A DNA stretch of 64,000 nucleotides, from positions 1 to 64,000 of the forward strand of contig CBDFHW010000016.1 in assembly GCA_965247815.1 (NCBI GenBank), read 5' to 3'. A model generated the notes under the pieces. It searched no databases. It was not told where the DNA came from and saw only the letters and a list, made by a program, of their open reading frames with translations. Positions within the stretch are counted from its first letter, which is position 1, and each line of letters begins with the position of its first letter. Both the position numbers and the translations under genes were made by a program. Of the stretch, positions 52,500 to 60,701 are shown piece by piece. The stretch comes from CBDAQA01 sp965247815 (lineage in GTDB: Bacteria > Planctomycetota > Phycisphaerae > Tepidisphaerales > Tepidisphaeraceae).

Positions 52500-53216
52500 A
52501 TGTACCAATTGTTTCACGATCCATTGCAGACGGTCCAGCAGTGGATGGGCAGCGACGTCGGCTACGGGGTGTTGTTCGGCCTGCTGTTTTCCTGCGGGCT
52601 GGGGGTCCCGTTACCGGAGGACATCCCGCTGCTGCTCGCGGGGTATTTCGTCGCCGGCGGGCAGATGCAGCTGGCGTACGCCGCGATTGCCGCCTGGTGC
52701 GGCATCATCGGCGGTGACTGCATGCTCTACTTGCTAGGCCGGCTTTTCGGGATGAACATCACCAAGATCCCGGTGATCGGAACGCACGTGTCGCGGTCAC
52801 GAATCGAACACGCCCACGGTCTTTTCGAGAAGTACGGCATCTGGGTGGTCGCAGTAGGCAGGCTTTTCGCCGGCATCCGCGGGGCGATGGTGATCGCGGC
52901 CGGGACGCTGCGGTTTCACTTTTTGAAGTTTATCATCGCCGACGGATGCGCCGCGGTCGTCAGCGGCGGTTTGTTCATGGCACTGGGATACTGGGGCCGG
53001 CATAAGTTCGGTGACCTGCACCAAATCGCAAACGAGATCGAGCACTATCAGCGGTTCGTGCTGCTCGGGCTCGTCGTGGTGGTGGGTGGTGTCGTGATCT
53101 GGAAACTGCGGGCAGGCAAAGCGCGCAAGCTCGGATTCGCAGAGACCCACGCGACCCCCCTCGTCGCTCAGGCGATTCAACCGCCGGCACCCGGTGATCG
53201 AATCGCGGGCGACTGA
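52500..53216 (+). CDS. DedA family membrane protein
   Basis: 238 residues. Typical DedA (SNARE-associated) pattern: GLLFSCGLGVPLPEDIPLLLAGYFVAGG re-entrant loop with the conserved acidic residues, then GDCMLYLLGRLFG, and HGLFEKYGIWVVAVGRLFAGIRGAMVIAAGTLRFHFLKFIIADG with the conserved Arg-Gly. Four to five membrane segments. DedA proteins in bacteria recycle undecaprenyl phosphate or phosphatidyl lipids across the membrane. It follows the Rrf2 gene by 80 bases. Confidence 0.9.
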   Translation: MYQLFHDPLQTVQQWMGSDVGYGVLFGLLFSCGLGVPLPEDIPLLLAGYFVAGGQMQLAYAAIAAWCGIIGGDCMLYLLGRLFGMNITKIPVIGTHVSRSRIEHAHGLFEKYGIWVVAVGRLFAGIRGAMVIAAGTLRFHFLKFIIADGCAAVVSGGLFMALGYWGRHKFGDLHQIANEIEHYQRFVLLGLVVVVGGVVIWKLRAGKARKLGFAETHATPLVAQAIQPPAPGDRIAGD

Positions 53217-53252
53217 ACGATCGCATTCACACCCATCGCGGTTGGGTTTTGT

Positions 53253-53648
53253 TTATCCGCAGACGTCGTCCAAGATGTCATCGGCGACATAAATTGGAAC
53301 AGAGTTGGCGATCCCCAGCGCGATTGCGTCGCTGGGTCGGCTGTCCGCCTCGATGAGTTGGCCGTCTTGGCGGATGAAAATCTTCGCGAAGAACGTCCGG
53401 GATTGCAGGTGCGTGATCTCGATTTTTTCCAGCTTCCCGCCCAGATGTTCGATCACATTGGCGAGCAGGTCGTGGGTCATCGGTCGAGGAAACGGGACAC
53501 CTTTCAGCCGACGATCGATCGCGAGCGCCTCGGCACTACCGATGACAATCGGAAAATGTCTTTCCCCGTCTACTTCTTTCAGAATGATAATCTGGTCATT
53601 CTGCATCTCGCTGATGATGATCTTGTTCAGCTCCATCAGGATAGACAT
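53253..53648 (-). CDS. Bifunctional nuclease domain (DUF151) protein
   Basis: 131 residues covering one BFN/DUF151 domain: IILKEVDGERHFPIVIGSAEALAIDRRLKG, RPMTHDLLANVIEHLGGKLEKIEITHLQSRTFFAKIFI and SRPSDAIALGIANSVPIYV. The SRPSDAIALA-like motif is diagnostic. Family members have DNase/RNase activity in some studies, and their role in bacteria is unclear. It converges with the DedA gene 36 bases away. Confidence 0.9.
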   Translation of the reverse strand: MSILMELNKIIISEMQNDQIIILKEVDGERHFPIVIGSAEALAIDRRLKGVPFPRPMTHDLLANVIEHLGGKLEKIEITHLQSRTFFAKIFIRQDGQLIEADSRPSDAIALGIANSVPIYVADDILDDVCG

Positions 53649-53788
53649 CTTCGTGCTCCAAGGGTGGGGGTTACGCTAAAGATGCGGCCATTCCAAGTCA
53701 AGGCGGGCTGGAGAGACCGACTTTTGACCAGTGAAAAACCGCGGTTGAGCATACTGGTTTACTCCGATACGATCCGCCCGCGATCGAG

Positions 53789-54544
53789 ATGTCCTTTGTC
53801 TGGAACCCCAACATGACCGAAACTGCCGCGTCCACCAAGATCAGCATCGTTATTCCCGTCTATAACGAAGGCGAGACGGTGCAGAAACTCATCGGCCTGG
53901 TCGTCAAAGCGGACTTGCCGCCGGGCTGCGTCCGCGAAATCATCTGCGTGAACGACTGTTCCAGGGATAATACGAAAGCGCGGCTCGATGAGTTGTCTAA
54001 AATTTTCCCCGGGACGGACTTTCAGATTGTTCACAAGCCCGTGAATCAAGGCAAGGGTGCGGCCCTCCGCGACGGTTTCAAACTGGCGACCGGTGACTTG
54101 GTCCTCGTTCAGGACGCGGACCTGGAGTACGACCCCGAAGATTACATGAAGCTGCTCGAACCGATCACCGAAGGCAAAGCCGACGTGGTCTACGGCTCGC
54201 GATTCATCGGCGAGCCCCACCGGGTTCTGTATTTTTATCACACACTCGGCAACAAGTTCCTGACCGCGTTCAGCAACATGTTCACCAACTTGAACCTGAC
54301 CGACATGGAAGTTTGCTACAAGGTTTTCCGCAAATCGGTGCTGGACCGAATCGAAATCAAATGCGACCGATTCGGTTTCGAACCAGAGATCACGGCCAAG
54401 ATTGCCAAGCAGCGACCAAGGCTCCGAATTTACGAAGTCGGTGTCGCTTATTACGGCCGCAGCTACGAGGAGGGAAAAAAGATTACATGGAAAGACGGCG
54501 TCAAAGCGATCCTGACGATCATCCGATTCCGGTTCTCGGATTGA
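53789..54544 (+). CDS. GT2 glycosyltransferase (dolichol-phosphate mannosyltransferase-like)
   Basis: 251 residues (243 if the second ATG at 53,813 is used, which is closer to the fold). ISIVIPVYNEGETVQKLIGLV, then IICVNDCSRDNT and LVLVQDADLEYDPEDYMKLLEPI contain the nucleotide and DxD-like motifs of GT2 polyprenyl-phosphate sugar transferases, with VYGSRFIGEPHRVLYFYHTLGNKFLT typical of DPM1-like members. It would make a lipid-linked sugar donor. No membrane helices are present in this short form. Confidence 0.88.
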   Translation: MSFVWNPNMTETAASTKISIVIPVYNEGETVQKLIGLVVKADLPPGCVREIICVNDCSRDNTKARLDELSKIFPGTDFQIVHKPVNQGKGAALRDGFKLATGDLVLVQDADLEYDPEDYMKLLEPITEGKADVVYGSRFIGEPHRVLYFYHTLGNKFLTAFSNMFTNLNLTDMEVCYKVFRKSVLDRIEIKCDRFGFEPEITAKIAKQRPRLRIYEVGVAYYGRSYEEGKKITWKDGVKAILTIIRFRFSD

Positions 54545-54591
54545 TGTCTGTTTCTGCTCGCCGTCGTCAGACAGCGCCGTCTAAATTGGGC

Positions 54592-55911
54592 TTAGATTCG
54601 AGCCCGGCCAGAGCGGCCTTCGATGATTTGCATCGCCACTTGCATTGCGCCATCGTGTGTGTGGATCCTGGCTTCTAATTGCGCATCGTAGGCGGCGTCG
54701 AGGGCTTGCTTGAAAGCCGGACCCGGCCGGGCTCCCACGGCAGTAAGATCGTCGCCCGTGATCAGCGGCACCGGAGCAAACTCGGTCTTCTCCAGCTCGA
54801 CCAAATCTGCCTCGACGTGCGCGACGCGATCGACGTGCAACTCGCAACGTCGCACGGAGTCCAGAAACGCTCGTGTCGCCGGCGCGGTCGGTGTGGCGAG
54901 GAATCTTTTTTTGACGGCAACGCCCGGTGCCGGGTCGGCCAGTAATGTCGCAGCCCCAACAAGGGTTCCATTCAACTCCGCGGTTTCCTCGTTGCTTATT
55001 CTTAATCCCTGCCGCATCGCCCGCGTGAGGTTGCCGACCTCGGATTTGGTCAGCCAAGGCCTGAGGTCTGCCGGCCGGCCGCCCCGCTGCCACCGGTAGT
55101 CTATCGCTGCCGCAGCCAAAGCCAGTCCGAAACTGCCGTCTGGTTGCAGCGCATTAAAGATCGAACGACCTGGGTCGATCGCCGAGTCGCCGCTGATCGG
55201 GCAAAAACGGAATATCTGATGCACCAGTGATAATTGCCAGAGCAATTCCCAGGCGACGACCGGATTCGGACCGGTGAGCATTCGTCGCAACTCGTCGGCA
55301 ATTCGCTCCGGGCTGATGCGGATCAACTGGTGTGCGTGGGCGACGATTGCCGCGGCTGTGCCGGGTTCAATCTCAAAGTTCAGCCGGGCGGCGAATCGAA
55401 CCGCCCTCATCAGTCGCAGGTGATCTTCGGCAAACCGTTCGTCGGCTTTACCGATCGCACGGACCAGCTTGGCCCGAAGATCATTTTGCCCGCCGACGAA
55501 ATCGATAACGCGGTCTCCGACCGGATCGAGGAACAGCCCGTTGATAGTAAAATCGCGCCGCTGAGCGTCCAGCTCGGCCGTGGCGAACCGCACGCCTTCG
55601 GGCCGTCGGCCGTCGCAATACTCAAGGTCGGTGCGAAACGTCGCCACCTCGACGACGCTCTTGTTGATTCGTACCAGAATCACCCCGAAGGCCGCCCCCA
55701 CCGCCTGGGTGTTGCTGAACAGGGTCCGCACGCGATCGGGTGGCGCGTCAGTGGCGACGTCGAAATCCTTTGGTTCCATCGCTAGCAGCAGGTCGCGAAC
55801 ACATCCGCCGGCGAAATACGCAACGTGTCCCGAGTCACGAAGACACCGGATTACGGCCATCGCGTCGTCACGAACGCAAGCCGGGCGTGGTAATTCAGCG
55901 GGAGAAGCCAT
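54592..55911 (-). CDS. CCA-adding/poly(A) polymerase family nucleotidyltransferase
   Basis: 439 residues from the ATG at 55,911. VAYFAGGCVRDLLLAMEPKDFDVATDAPPDRVRTLF is the nucleotidyltransferase signature with the catalytic Asp pair, followed by FGVILVRINKSVVEVATFRTDLEY, RRDFTINGLFLDP and ERFAEDHLRLMRAVRFAARLNFEIEPGT, the class II head. The large C-terminal helical region is divergent from CCA enzymes and from PcnB. It adds CCA to tRNA, or a 3' tail; bacteria with one such gene normally use it for CCA. A longer frame starting at 55,983 adds unrelated residues. Confidence 0.88.
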   Translation of the reverse strand: MASPAELPRPACVRDDAMAVIRCLRDSGHVAYFAGGCVRDLLLAMEPKDFDVATDAPPDRVRTLFSNTQAVGAAFGVILVRINKSVVEVATFRTDLEYCDGRRPEGVRFATAELDAQRRDFTINGLFLDPVGDRVIDFVGGQNDLRAKLVRAIGKADERFAEDHLRLMRAVRFAARLNFEIEPGTAAAIVAHAHQLIRISPERIADELRRMLTGPNPVVAWELLWQLSLVHQIFRFCPISGDSAIDPGRSIFNALQPDGSFGLALAAAAIDYRWQRGGRPADLRPWLTKSEVGNLTRAMRQGLRISNEETAELNGTLVGAATLLADPAPGVAVKKRFLATPTAPATRAFLDSVRRCELHVDRVAHVEADLVELEKTEFAPVPLITGDDLTAVGARPGPAFKQALDAAYDAQLEARIHTHDGAMQVAMQIIEGRSGRARI

Positions 55912-56176
55912 GAGTTGAACAGTCCCTGAGCGGTAAGCATGCCGAGACACGGCGTCACCTTGACTGTGATCTCGGCCTTGCACCTAGAGCGGCTATCATT
56001 TGACCTTTGTCCGTAGAATTAGATGCTTCGATCAAGTCGCGTAGCGTAACGTAACATGGTTCAGGCGACCATGGACTTCGTCTGTCGCCGTCGCACCAGC
56101 GTTCGTATCTGCGAATTACAAATGCAAAAGCGTGAGAATCGGCCCCGACTGAAAACGCCGCTCCTCTCGACAGATA

Positions 56177-56995
56177 TTAAACTTCGATCGTGTGCTTACG
56201 TCGGTAAGCGGCGGGCGTAGTACCAAAATGCCTGCGGAACGCGTTGGAGAACGCGAACCGATTCGCATATCCGATCGATTCTGCAACAAGCTCAATTTTT
56301 TTCGACGTCGTTGTCAGCAACGTCGATGCCTGTTGCATACGCAGGTGCATAACATGGTCCATCGGCGTGCGCCCCAGTTGGACGCGGCACAGTCGCCGAA
56401 GGTGTTCTGGACTGATCGAAACGAGGCGCGCCATCTCGTCCAGAGTCCATGGCCGAGATAGATCGCCCGCTACGCTGTTCCACACAGGCCAGAGCGTGTC
56501 ACCAGATCCCAGCTGATGAAATGTTCGCTCGACGTACAACCGCAGTAAGTGAACCCAGGCTTTTATCATCATTTTCGTTGCGTGCGAAGCCGATTCGCAG
56601 TGCATCCCACGAATGATCGCGTGAAAAGGTCTCGGGTCGAGCTTTACCAACTTTGGTGCCTGAGTGGATATTGGACATTTTAAGTTCGGTAGAAATAAGA
56701 CCCAGGCAAGCTTCCACAGTTCACCTCCAACGGTGTGATATCCATGGGTCGCACCTGCCGGGGTGACGTAGGCCGATCCAGCCCCGCACGGTTGCCACTT
56801 ATTTCCGATCCATACCGTTCCGCAACCTGATAAGCAGACGAGTATCTGCGGATGAATTGCGTTAAGTCTTACGAATTGGAACTCACACCCGGCCCGCGAA
56901 ACCCCCGCCATTAGAATTCCGGCTTCGGCCAATTCCGGCGACGGGGCGATAATCCATTCCTGCGTATCCGCGCCGAGTAGGTGGCTTTCGCGCAT
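56177..56995 (-). CDS. AraC family transcriptional regulator
   Basis: 272 residues from the ATG at 56,995; an upstream ATG at 57,034 is possible. The N-terminal part is a cupin-like sensor (ILVCLSGCGTVWIGNKWQPCGAGSAYVTPAGATHGYH). The C-terminal ~100 residues hold two helix-turn-helices: RPWTLDEMARLVSISPEHLRRLCRVQLGRTP and TTTSKKIELVAESIGYANRFAFSNAFRRHFGTTPAAYR. It is transcribed divergently from the GH53 gene, with the 5' ends ~90 bases apart, and is the natural activator of that locus; galactose or galactan oligomers are likely effectors by context. Confidence 0.9.
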   Translation of the reverse strand: MRESHLLGADTQEWIIAPSPELAEAGILMAGVSRAGCEFQFVRLNAIHPQILVCLSGCGTVWIGNKWQPCGAGSAYVTPAGATHGYHTVGGELWKLAWVLFLPNLKCPISTQAPKLVKLDPRPFHAIIRGMHCESASHATKMMIKAWVHLLRLYVERTFHQLGSGDTLWPVWNSVAGDLSRPWTLDEMARLVSISPEHLRRLCRVQLGRTPMDHVMHLRMQQASTLLTTTSKKIELVAESIGYANRFAFSNAFRRHFGTTPAAYRRKHTIEV

Positions 56996-57085
56996 AGGTT
57001 CGTGGTTCGTAAACATAACTTGATCCAGAGTCAACGGTATGATGGCTCAGAATTCAGAAAGGTCCCATACGGAACGGGAAATCGA
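56996..57085. promoter_or_regulatory. Divergent control region between AraC regulator and GH53
   Basis: The only intergenic space between the regulator and the three-gene galactan block. AraC-type regulators usually bind direct half-sites here. No confident -35/-10 pair or half-site was identified by eye, so the assignment rests on position. Confidence 0.35.
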
Positions 57086-58204
57086 ATGCGAATGCTCTTG
57101 CTGATTCTCTTTGGTGCCGCCGTTCTTACCCCGCCGGCGGATGCCCAGTTCATGAAAGGGGCGGACCTTTCCCTGCTTCAATTTATTCAAGACCACGGCG
57201 TGCAATATAAGGAAGCCGGACAGGCCAAAGATCCCCTGCTGATCTTCAAAGACCATGGCTGCAATTACGTCCGGCTGCGTTTGTTCGTTTCACCGAACGG
57301 CAACGAGGGGCAGGTCAATAACCTGCCCTACACGCTGAAGCTTGCCAGGCGGGCGAAGGACGCGGGCCTGAAATTCCTGCTCGATCTTCATTACTCCGAC
57401 GGCTGGGCAGACCCGGGGCACCAGATCATACCCGCGGCCTGGAAAGGCTTGACTCACGAGCAGGTCACCGACCGCCTGTTCGTGTACACACGCGAAACGC
57501 TGGCGGCCTTTCACCACGCCGGGGCGATGCCGGATATGGTCGAGATCGGGAATGAAATCACTAACGGCATGGATTGGCCCGACGCGGGACCGATGTCGGA
57601 TGCGAAAAAATGGAACGACGGCCTTAACCCCGAACCGAGCGCCGACGGGCCATGGGACCGCTTTGCTGATCTGCTCAAAGCCGGGACCCGCGGGGTTCGG
57701 GAAAATGACCCCGACCACGCGATCAAGATCATGATCCACATCGACAAAGGCGGCAGCAAAACCGTCTCGCGATGGTTCTTCGATCACCTGCAACAGCGTG
57801 GGGTTTCGTTCGACGTGATCGGATTGTCTTACTACCCGTTCTGGCACGGCACGTTCGACGACCTGAAAGCAAATCTCGATTTTCTTTCCTCGGCCTACCA
57901 AAAAGACATTGTTGTTGTCGAAACCGGATTCGACACGTACGGCGGCGCGCAGAAAAACATGCCGTTCCCTATTACCCCGGCCGGACAAAAGTCTTTTATG
58001 GAAGCGCTGATCCGCGTCGTCGCCGCGACCCCGGGCGGGCACGGTGGCGGAGTTTGCTATTGGGCCCCAGAGTGGATCGAGGGGAAAAAATGGGACGCGC
58101 CCGCATGGTCCGGACAATGGGAGAGCCGGGCCTTCTTCGACGAAAACGGAAACACCAGACCCGTGCTCGACGCGTACAGGCTGCCGGTCCCGCAACTTCA
58201 TTGA
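57086..58204 (+). CDS. Secreted GH53 endo-beta-1,4-galactanase
   Basis: 372 residues from the ATG at 57,086, giving a signal peptide (MRMLLLILFGAAVLTPPADAQ). The GH53 TIM barrel shows KGADLSLLQFIQDHG, NYVRLRLFVSPNGNEGQVNNL, FLLDLHYSDGWADPGHQ, the acid/base Glu157 in EIGNEITNG and the nucleophile Glu279 in VVETGFDTYGG. It cuts beta-1,4-galactan of pectin arabinogalactan outside the inner membrane. Two GH2 enzymes follow on the same strand after 32 bases and can release galactose from the products. Confidence 0.93.
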   Translation: MRMLLLILFGAAVLTPPADAQFMKGADLSLLQFIQDHGVQYKEAGQAKDPLLIFKDHGCNYVRLRLFVSPNGNEGQVNNLPYTLKLARRAKDAGLKFLLDLHYSDGWADPGHQIIPAAWKGLTHEQVTDRLFVYTRETLAAFHHAGAMPDMVEIGNEITNGMDWPDAGPMSDAKKWNDGLNPEPSADGPWDRFADLLKAGTRGVRENDPDHAIKIMIHIDKGGSKTVSRWFFDHLQQRGVSFDVIGLSYYPFWHGTFDDLKANLDFLSSAYQKDIVVVETGFDTYGGAQKNMPFPITPAGQKSFMEALIRVVAATPGGHGGGVCYWAPEWIEGKKWDAPAWSGQWESRAFFDENGNTRPVLDAYRLPVPQLH

Positions 58205-58236
58205 AGGTAGACTTTCAACACACGGACGTATTTTTC

Positions 58237-60540
58237 ATGTCGATTTTACTGACGAGCTTAAGAAGACGAGCGCGACACGTGACGGGTTTCTTTGCGGTGA
58301 CGATCTGTGTTGCATTGTCGACGCGCCCGACTGCACTCGGCCAGGTATCCGGCGGGAAGCTGCCGACGCGATGGGCCGCACAGGTGTCACCTACATCCCC
58401 GCTGCCAGAATATCCGAGACCACAGATGGTCCGCTCGGCCTGGCAAAGCTTGAACGGACCGTGGGATTACGCGTCGAGCGGTGCCGACGACACACGCCTG
58501 CCCGCGGCATTCGTGGGCAAGATTTTAGTGCCGTACCCGTTCGAATCCGCCTTGTCCGGGGTTCGCTTGCCGAGTCCGACGAACCAGCGGCTCTGGTATC
58601 ATCGGACGTTTCGGGTTCCCCCAGATTGGCTCGATCGACAGCAACGCGTACTGCTTCATTTCGGCGCGGTAAACTGGGAGTGTTCGGTCGCCCTCAACGG
58701 GCACGAACTGGGCTCGCACACGGGTGGATATGACGCCTTCGAATTCGATGCGACCGAATCGCTGAAGCCCGGCGAGAATGACTTGACTGTCGACGTTCGC
58801 AACCCGCTTACCAGCGACACTCCCGACGCCCAGATTTTGGGTAAGCAACGTGCCCACCCGGTCAGTGTCCTCTACACCGCTTCGACCGGGATCTGGCAAT
58901 CAGTCTGGCTGGAACCGGTGCCGGCAGTGCACATCAACTTTGTTAAGACAATCTCTGACATTGATGCCGGGGTACTACACATCTTTGTTAATACCGACGG
59001 CATCGACACCTCGGTTGAAATCAAACTGTCCGACGGCGCGAATGTCATCGGAACAGTCTCGGGCAAGAGCAATGCCGACACGCCTCTGGCGATTCCGAAC
59101 CCGCACCTTTGGTCCCCGGAAGACCCGCATCTATATAGCTTAACTGTCAGGTTGAGCGCGGCAGGCACCGACGCGGTCGAAACGTACACCGCGATGCGGA
59201 AGATTTCGCTCGGCAAGGACCGGCTCGGTCGAACCTGCGTTTTGCTGAACAACAAACCGGTCTTTCAAGTCGGGACGCTCGATCAAGGATATTGGCCCGA
59301 CGGGCTCTATACCGCGCCGACGGACGAGGCCCTGAAGTACGACATCGTTGTGGCGAAACAATTAGGCTTTAATCTGCTCCGAAAGCACGCCAAGGTCGAA
59401 CCAGACCGTTGGTATTACTGGACGGACAAGCTGGGGATGCTGGTCTGGCAGGACATGCCGCAGGCTTTCGGGGACCGCTTCACCGACCAAACCAAGCGGC
59501 AGTGGCTCACGGAGTTGACGCGCATGATCGCGACGCGCGCGAATCACCCTTCAATCGTCATGTGGACTCTATTCAACGAGGGCTGGGGCCAGCACGATAC
59601 GGCCGCCATCACGGCGATGGCCACACAACTCGATCCGACTCGGCTGATAAACAGCGCCAGTGGCGGGTACAACCAGATTGTCGACGGGAAGATGAGCCGG
59701 TTCCGCCTTCCCACACCACCCGGTCTCGGGGACATCAACGACACCCACACGTACCCGGAACCGAGTACCGAAAAGCAGGACCCGACCCGAGCACTGGTCT
59801 GCGGTGAATTCGGCGGGGTCAGCTTGCGGCTCCGGGGCCACCTCTGGACACAAGGAAATTTCGGGTACGGCAAACGAGTGTCCAACGGCTGGCAATTAAC
59901 CCAGCGTTATCAGGATTTGTTGAAAGACGCGTATCGCCTGCGAGACGACGGTGCGTGCGCTGTCGTCTACACGCAGATTGCCGATGTGGAGGAAGAAACC
60001 AACGGCCTGCTGACCTACGACCGGGCGTTGATTAAACCCATCGCCGAAATAGTCACGGCCGCCAATCACGGTAACTTTCCGACGTTGCCGGCAAAGCCGA
60101 TCGACCCCGCGATCGTGCCGACTTCCGAAGCCGCGCCTCAGACCTGGTCGTACACCACCACGCAGCCCGATGACCGTTGGTCGAGGGTACACTTCGACGC
60201 GGCAGGTTGGAAAACCGGTGCCGCGCCGTTCGGAAAGGGCTACACGGCCAATACCGATTGGCATACGGATGACATCTGGATGCAACGACGCGTTACCCTT
60301 CCCGCGACGATCCCGGCGAAATTGAAATTGCTCGTTCAACACGACGAAGACGTGCAGGTTTTTATCAACGGCGTTCTGGCCGCCGACGCGACCGGCTATA
60401 CGGGTGACTATGCAGAACTGCCGGTCTCCGATGCGGCCCGCGCAGCGATAAAGCCCGGCGATAATGTGATCGCCGTCCACTGCGACCAAACAGTTGGTGG
60501 TCAAGTCGTTGACGTCGGCCTCGCCGAAGCAGCGGAATGA
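58237..60540 (+). CDS. Secreted GH2 beta-galactosidase-like enzyme, copy 1
   Basis: 767 residues. A signal peptide ends near TALGQV. The order is jelly roll (RPQMVRSAWQSLNGPWDYA), Ig-like, TIM barrel, then a C-terminal beta domain of about 130 residues (QTWSYTTTQPDDRWSRVHFDAAGWKTGAAPFGKGY ... EDVQVFINGVLAADATGYTG) that repeats the jelly-roll sugar-binding style. Acid/base Glu448 is in FNEGWGQHD and nucleophile Glu524 in CGEFGGV. It is a close paralogue of the next gene. The ATG at 58,237 is chosen because upstream residues are out of place and overlap GH53. Substrate inferred as beta-galactosides from the GH53 neighbour. Confidence 0.9.
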   Translation: MSILLTSLRRRARHVTGFFAVTICVALSTRPTALGQVSGGKLPTRWAAQVSPTSPLPEYPRPQMVRSAWQSLNGPWDYASSGADDTRLPAAFVGKILVPYPFESALSGVRLPSPTNQRLWYHRTFRVPPDWLDRQQRVLLHFGAVNWECSVALNGHELGSHTGGYDAFEFDATESLKPGENDLTVDVRNPLTSDTPDAQILGKQRAHPVSVLYTASTGIWQSVWLEPVPAVHINFVKTISDIDAGVLHIFVNTDGIDTSVEIKLSDGANVIGTVSGKSNADTPLAIPNPHLWSPEDPHLYSLTVRLSAAGTDAVETYTAMRKISLGKDRLGRTCVLLNNKPVFQVGTLDQGYWPDGLYTAPTDEALKYDIVVAKQLGFNLLRKHAKVEPDRWYYWTDKLGMLVWQDMPQAFGDRFTDQTKRQWLTELTRMIATRANHPSIVMWTLFNEGWGQHDTAAITAMATQLDPTRLINSASGGYNQIVDGKMSRFRLPTPPGLGDINDTHTYPEPSTEKQDPTRALVCGEFGGVSLRLRGHLWTQGNFGYGKRVSNGWQLTQRYQDLLKDAYRLRDDGACAVVYTQIADVEEETNGLLTYDRALIKPIAEIVTAANHGNFPTLPAKPIDPAIVPTSEAAPQTWSYTTTQPDDRWSRVHFDAAGWKTGAAPFGKGYTANTDWHTDDIWMQRRVTLPATIPAKLKLLVQHDEDVQVFINGVLAADATGYTGDYAELPVSDAARAAIKPGDNVIAVHCDQTVGGQVVDVGLAEAAE

Positions 60541-60701
60541 TCGGCCGGGATGCTGCCGACCGCCTCCATATCTGGTCTTGGCAACCAAATCTGCTTGCCA
60601 AACCGATCCGCAGTTGGCGCATGCCCTTCAGCGACGTTATTCGTTACGCTTCGTCGGATCGACGATCCGTCTTTGCACGATGTTCCGTGAAAAGGAAACA
60701 A

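Noticed and set aside
57772..58236. Upstream extension of the first GH2 frame to 57,772
   Set aside because: It would overlap the GH53 gene and add Arg-rich residues before a clear signal peptide starting at 58,237.
60537..60701. Upstream extension of the second GH2 frame overlapping the first GH2 stop
   Set aside because: The signal peptide and ribosome-binding site point to 60,702; the extra residues are not seen in the paralogue.
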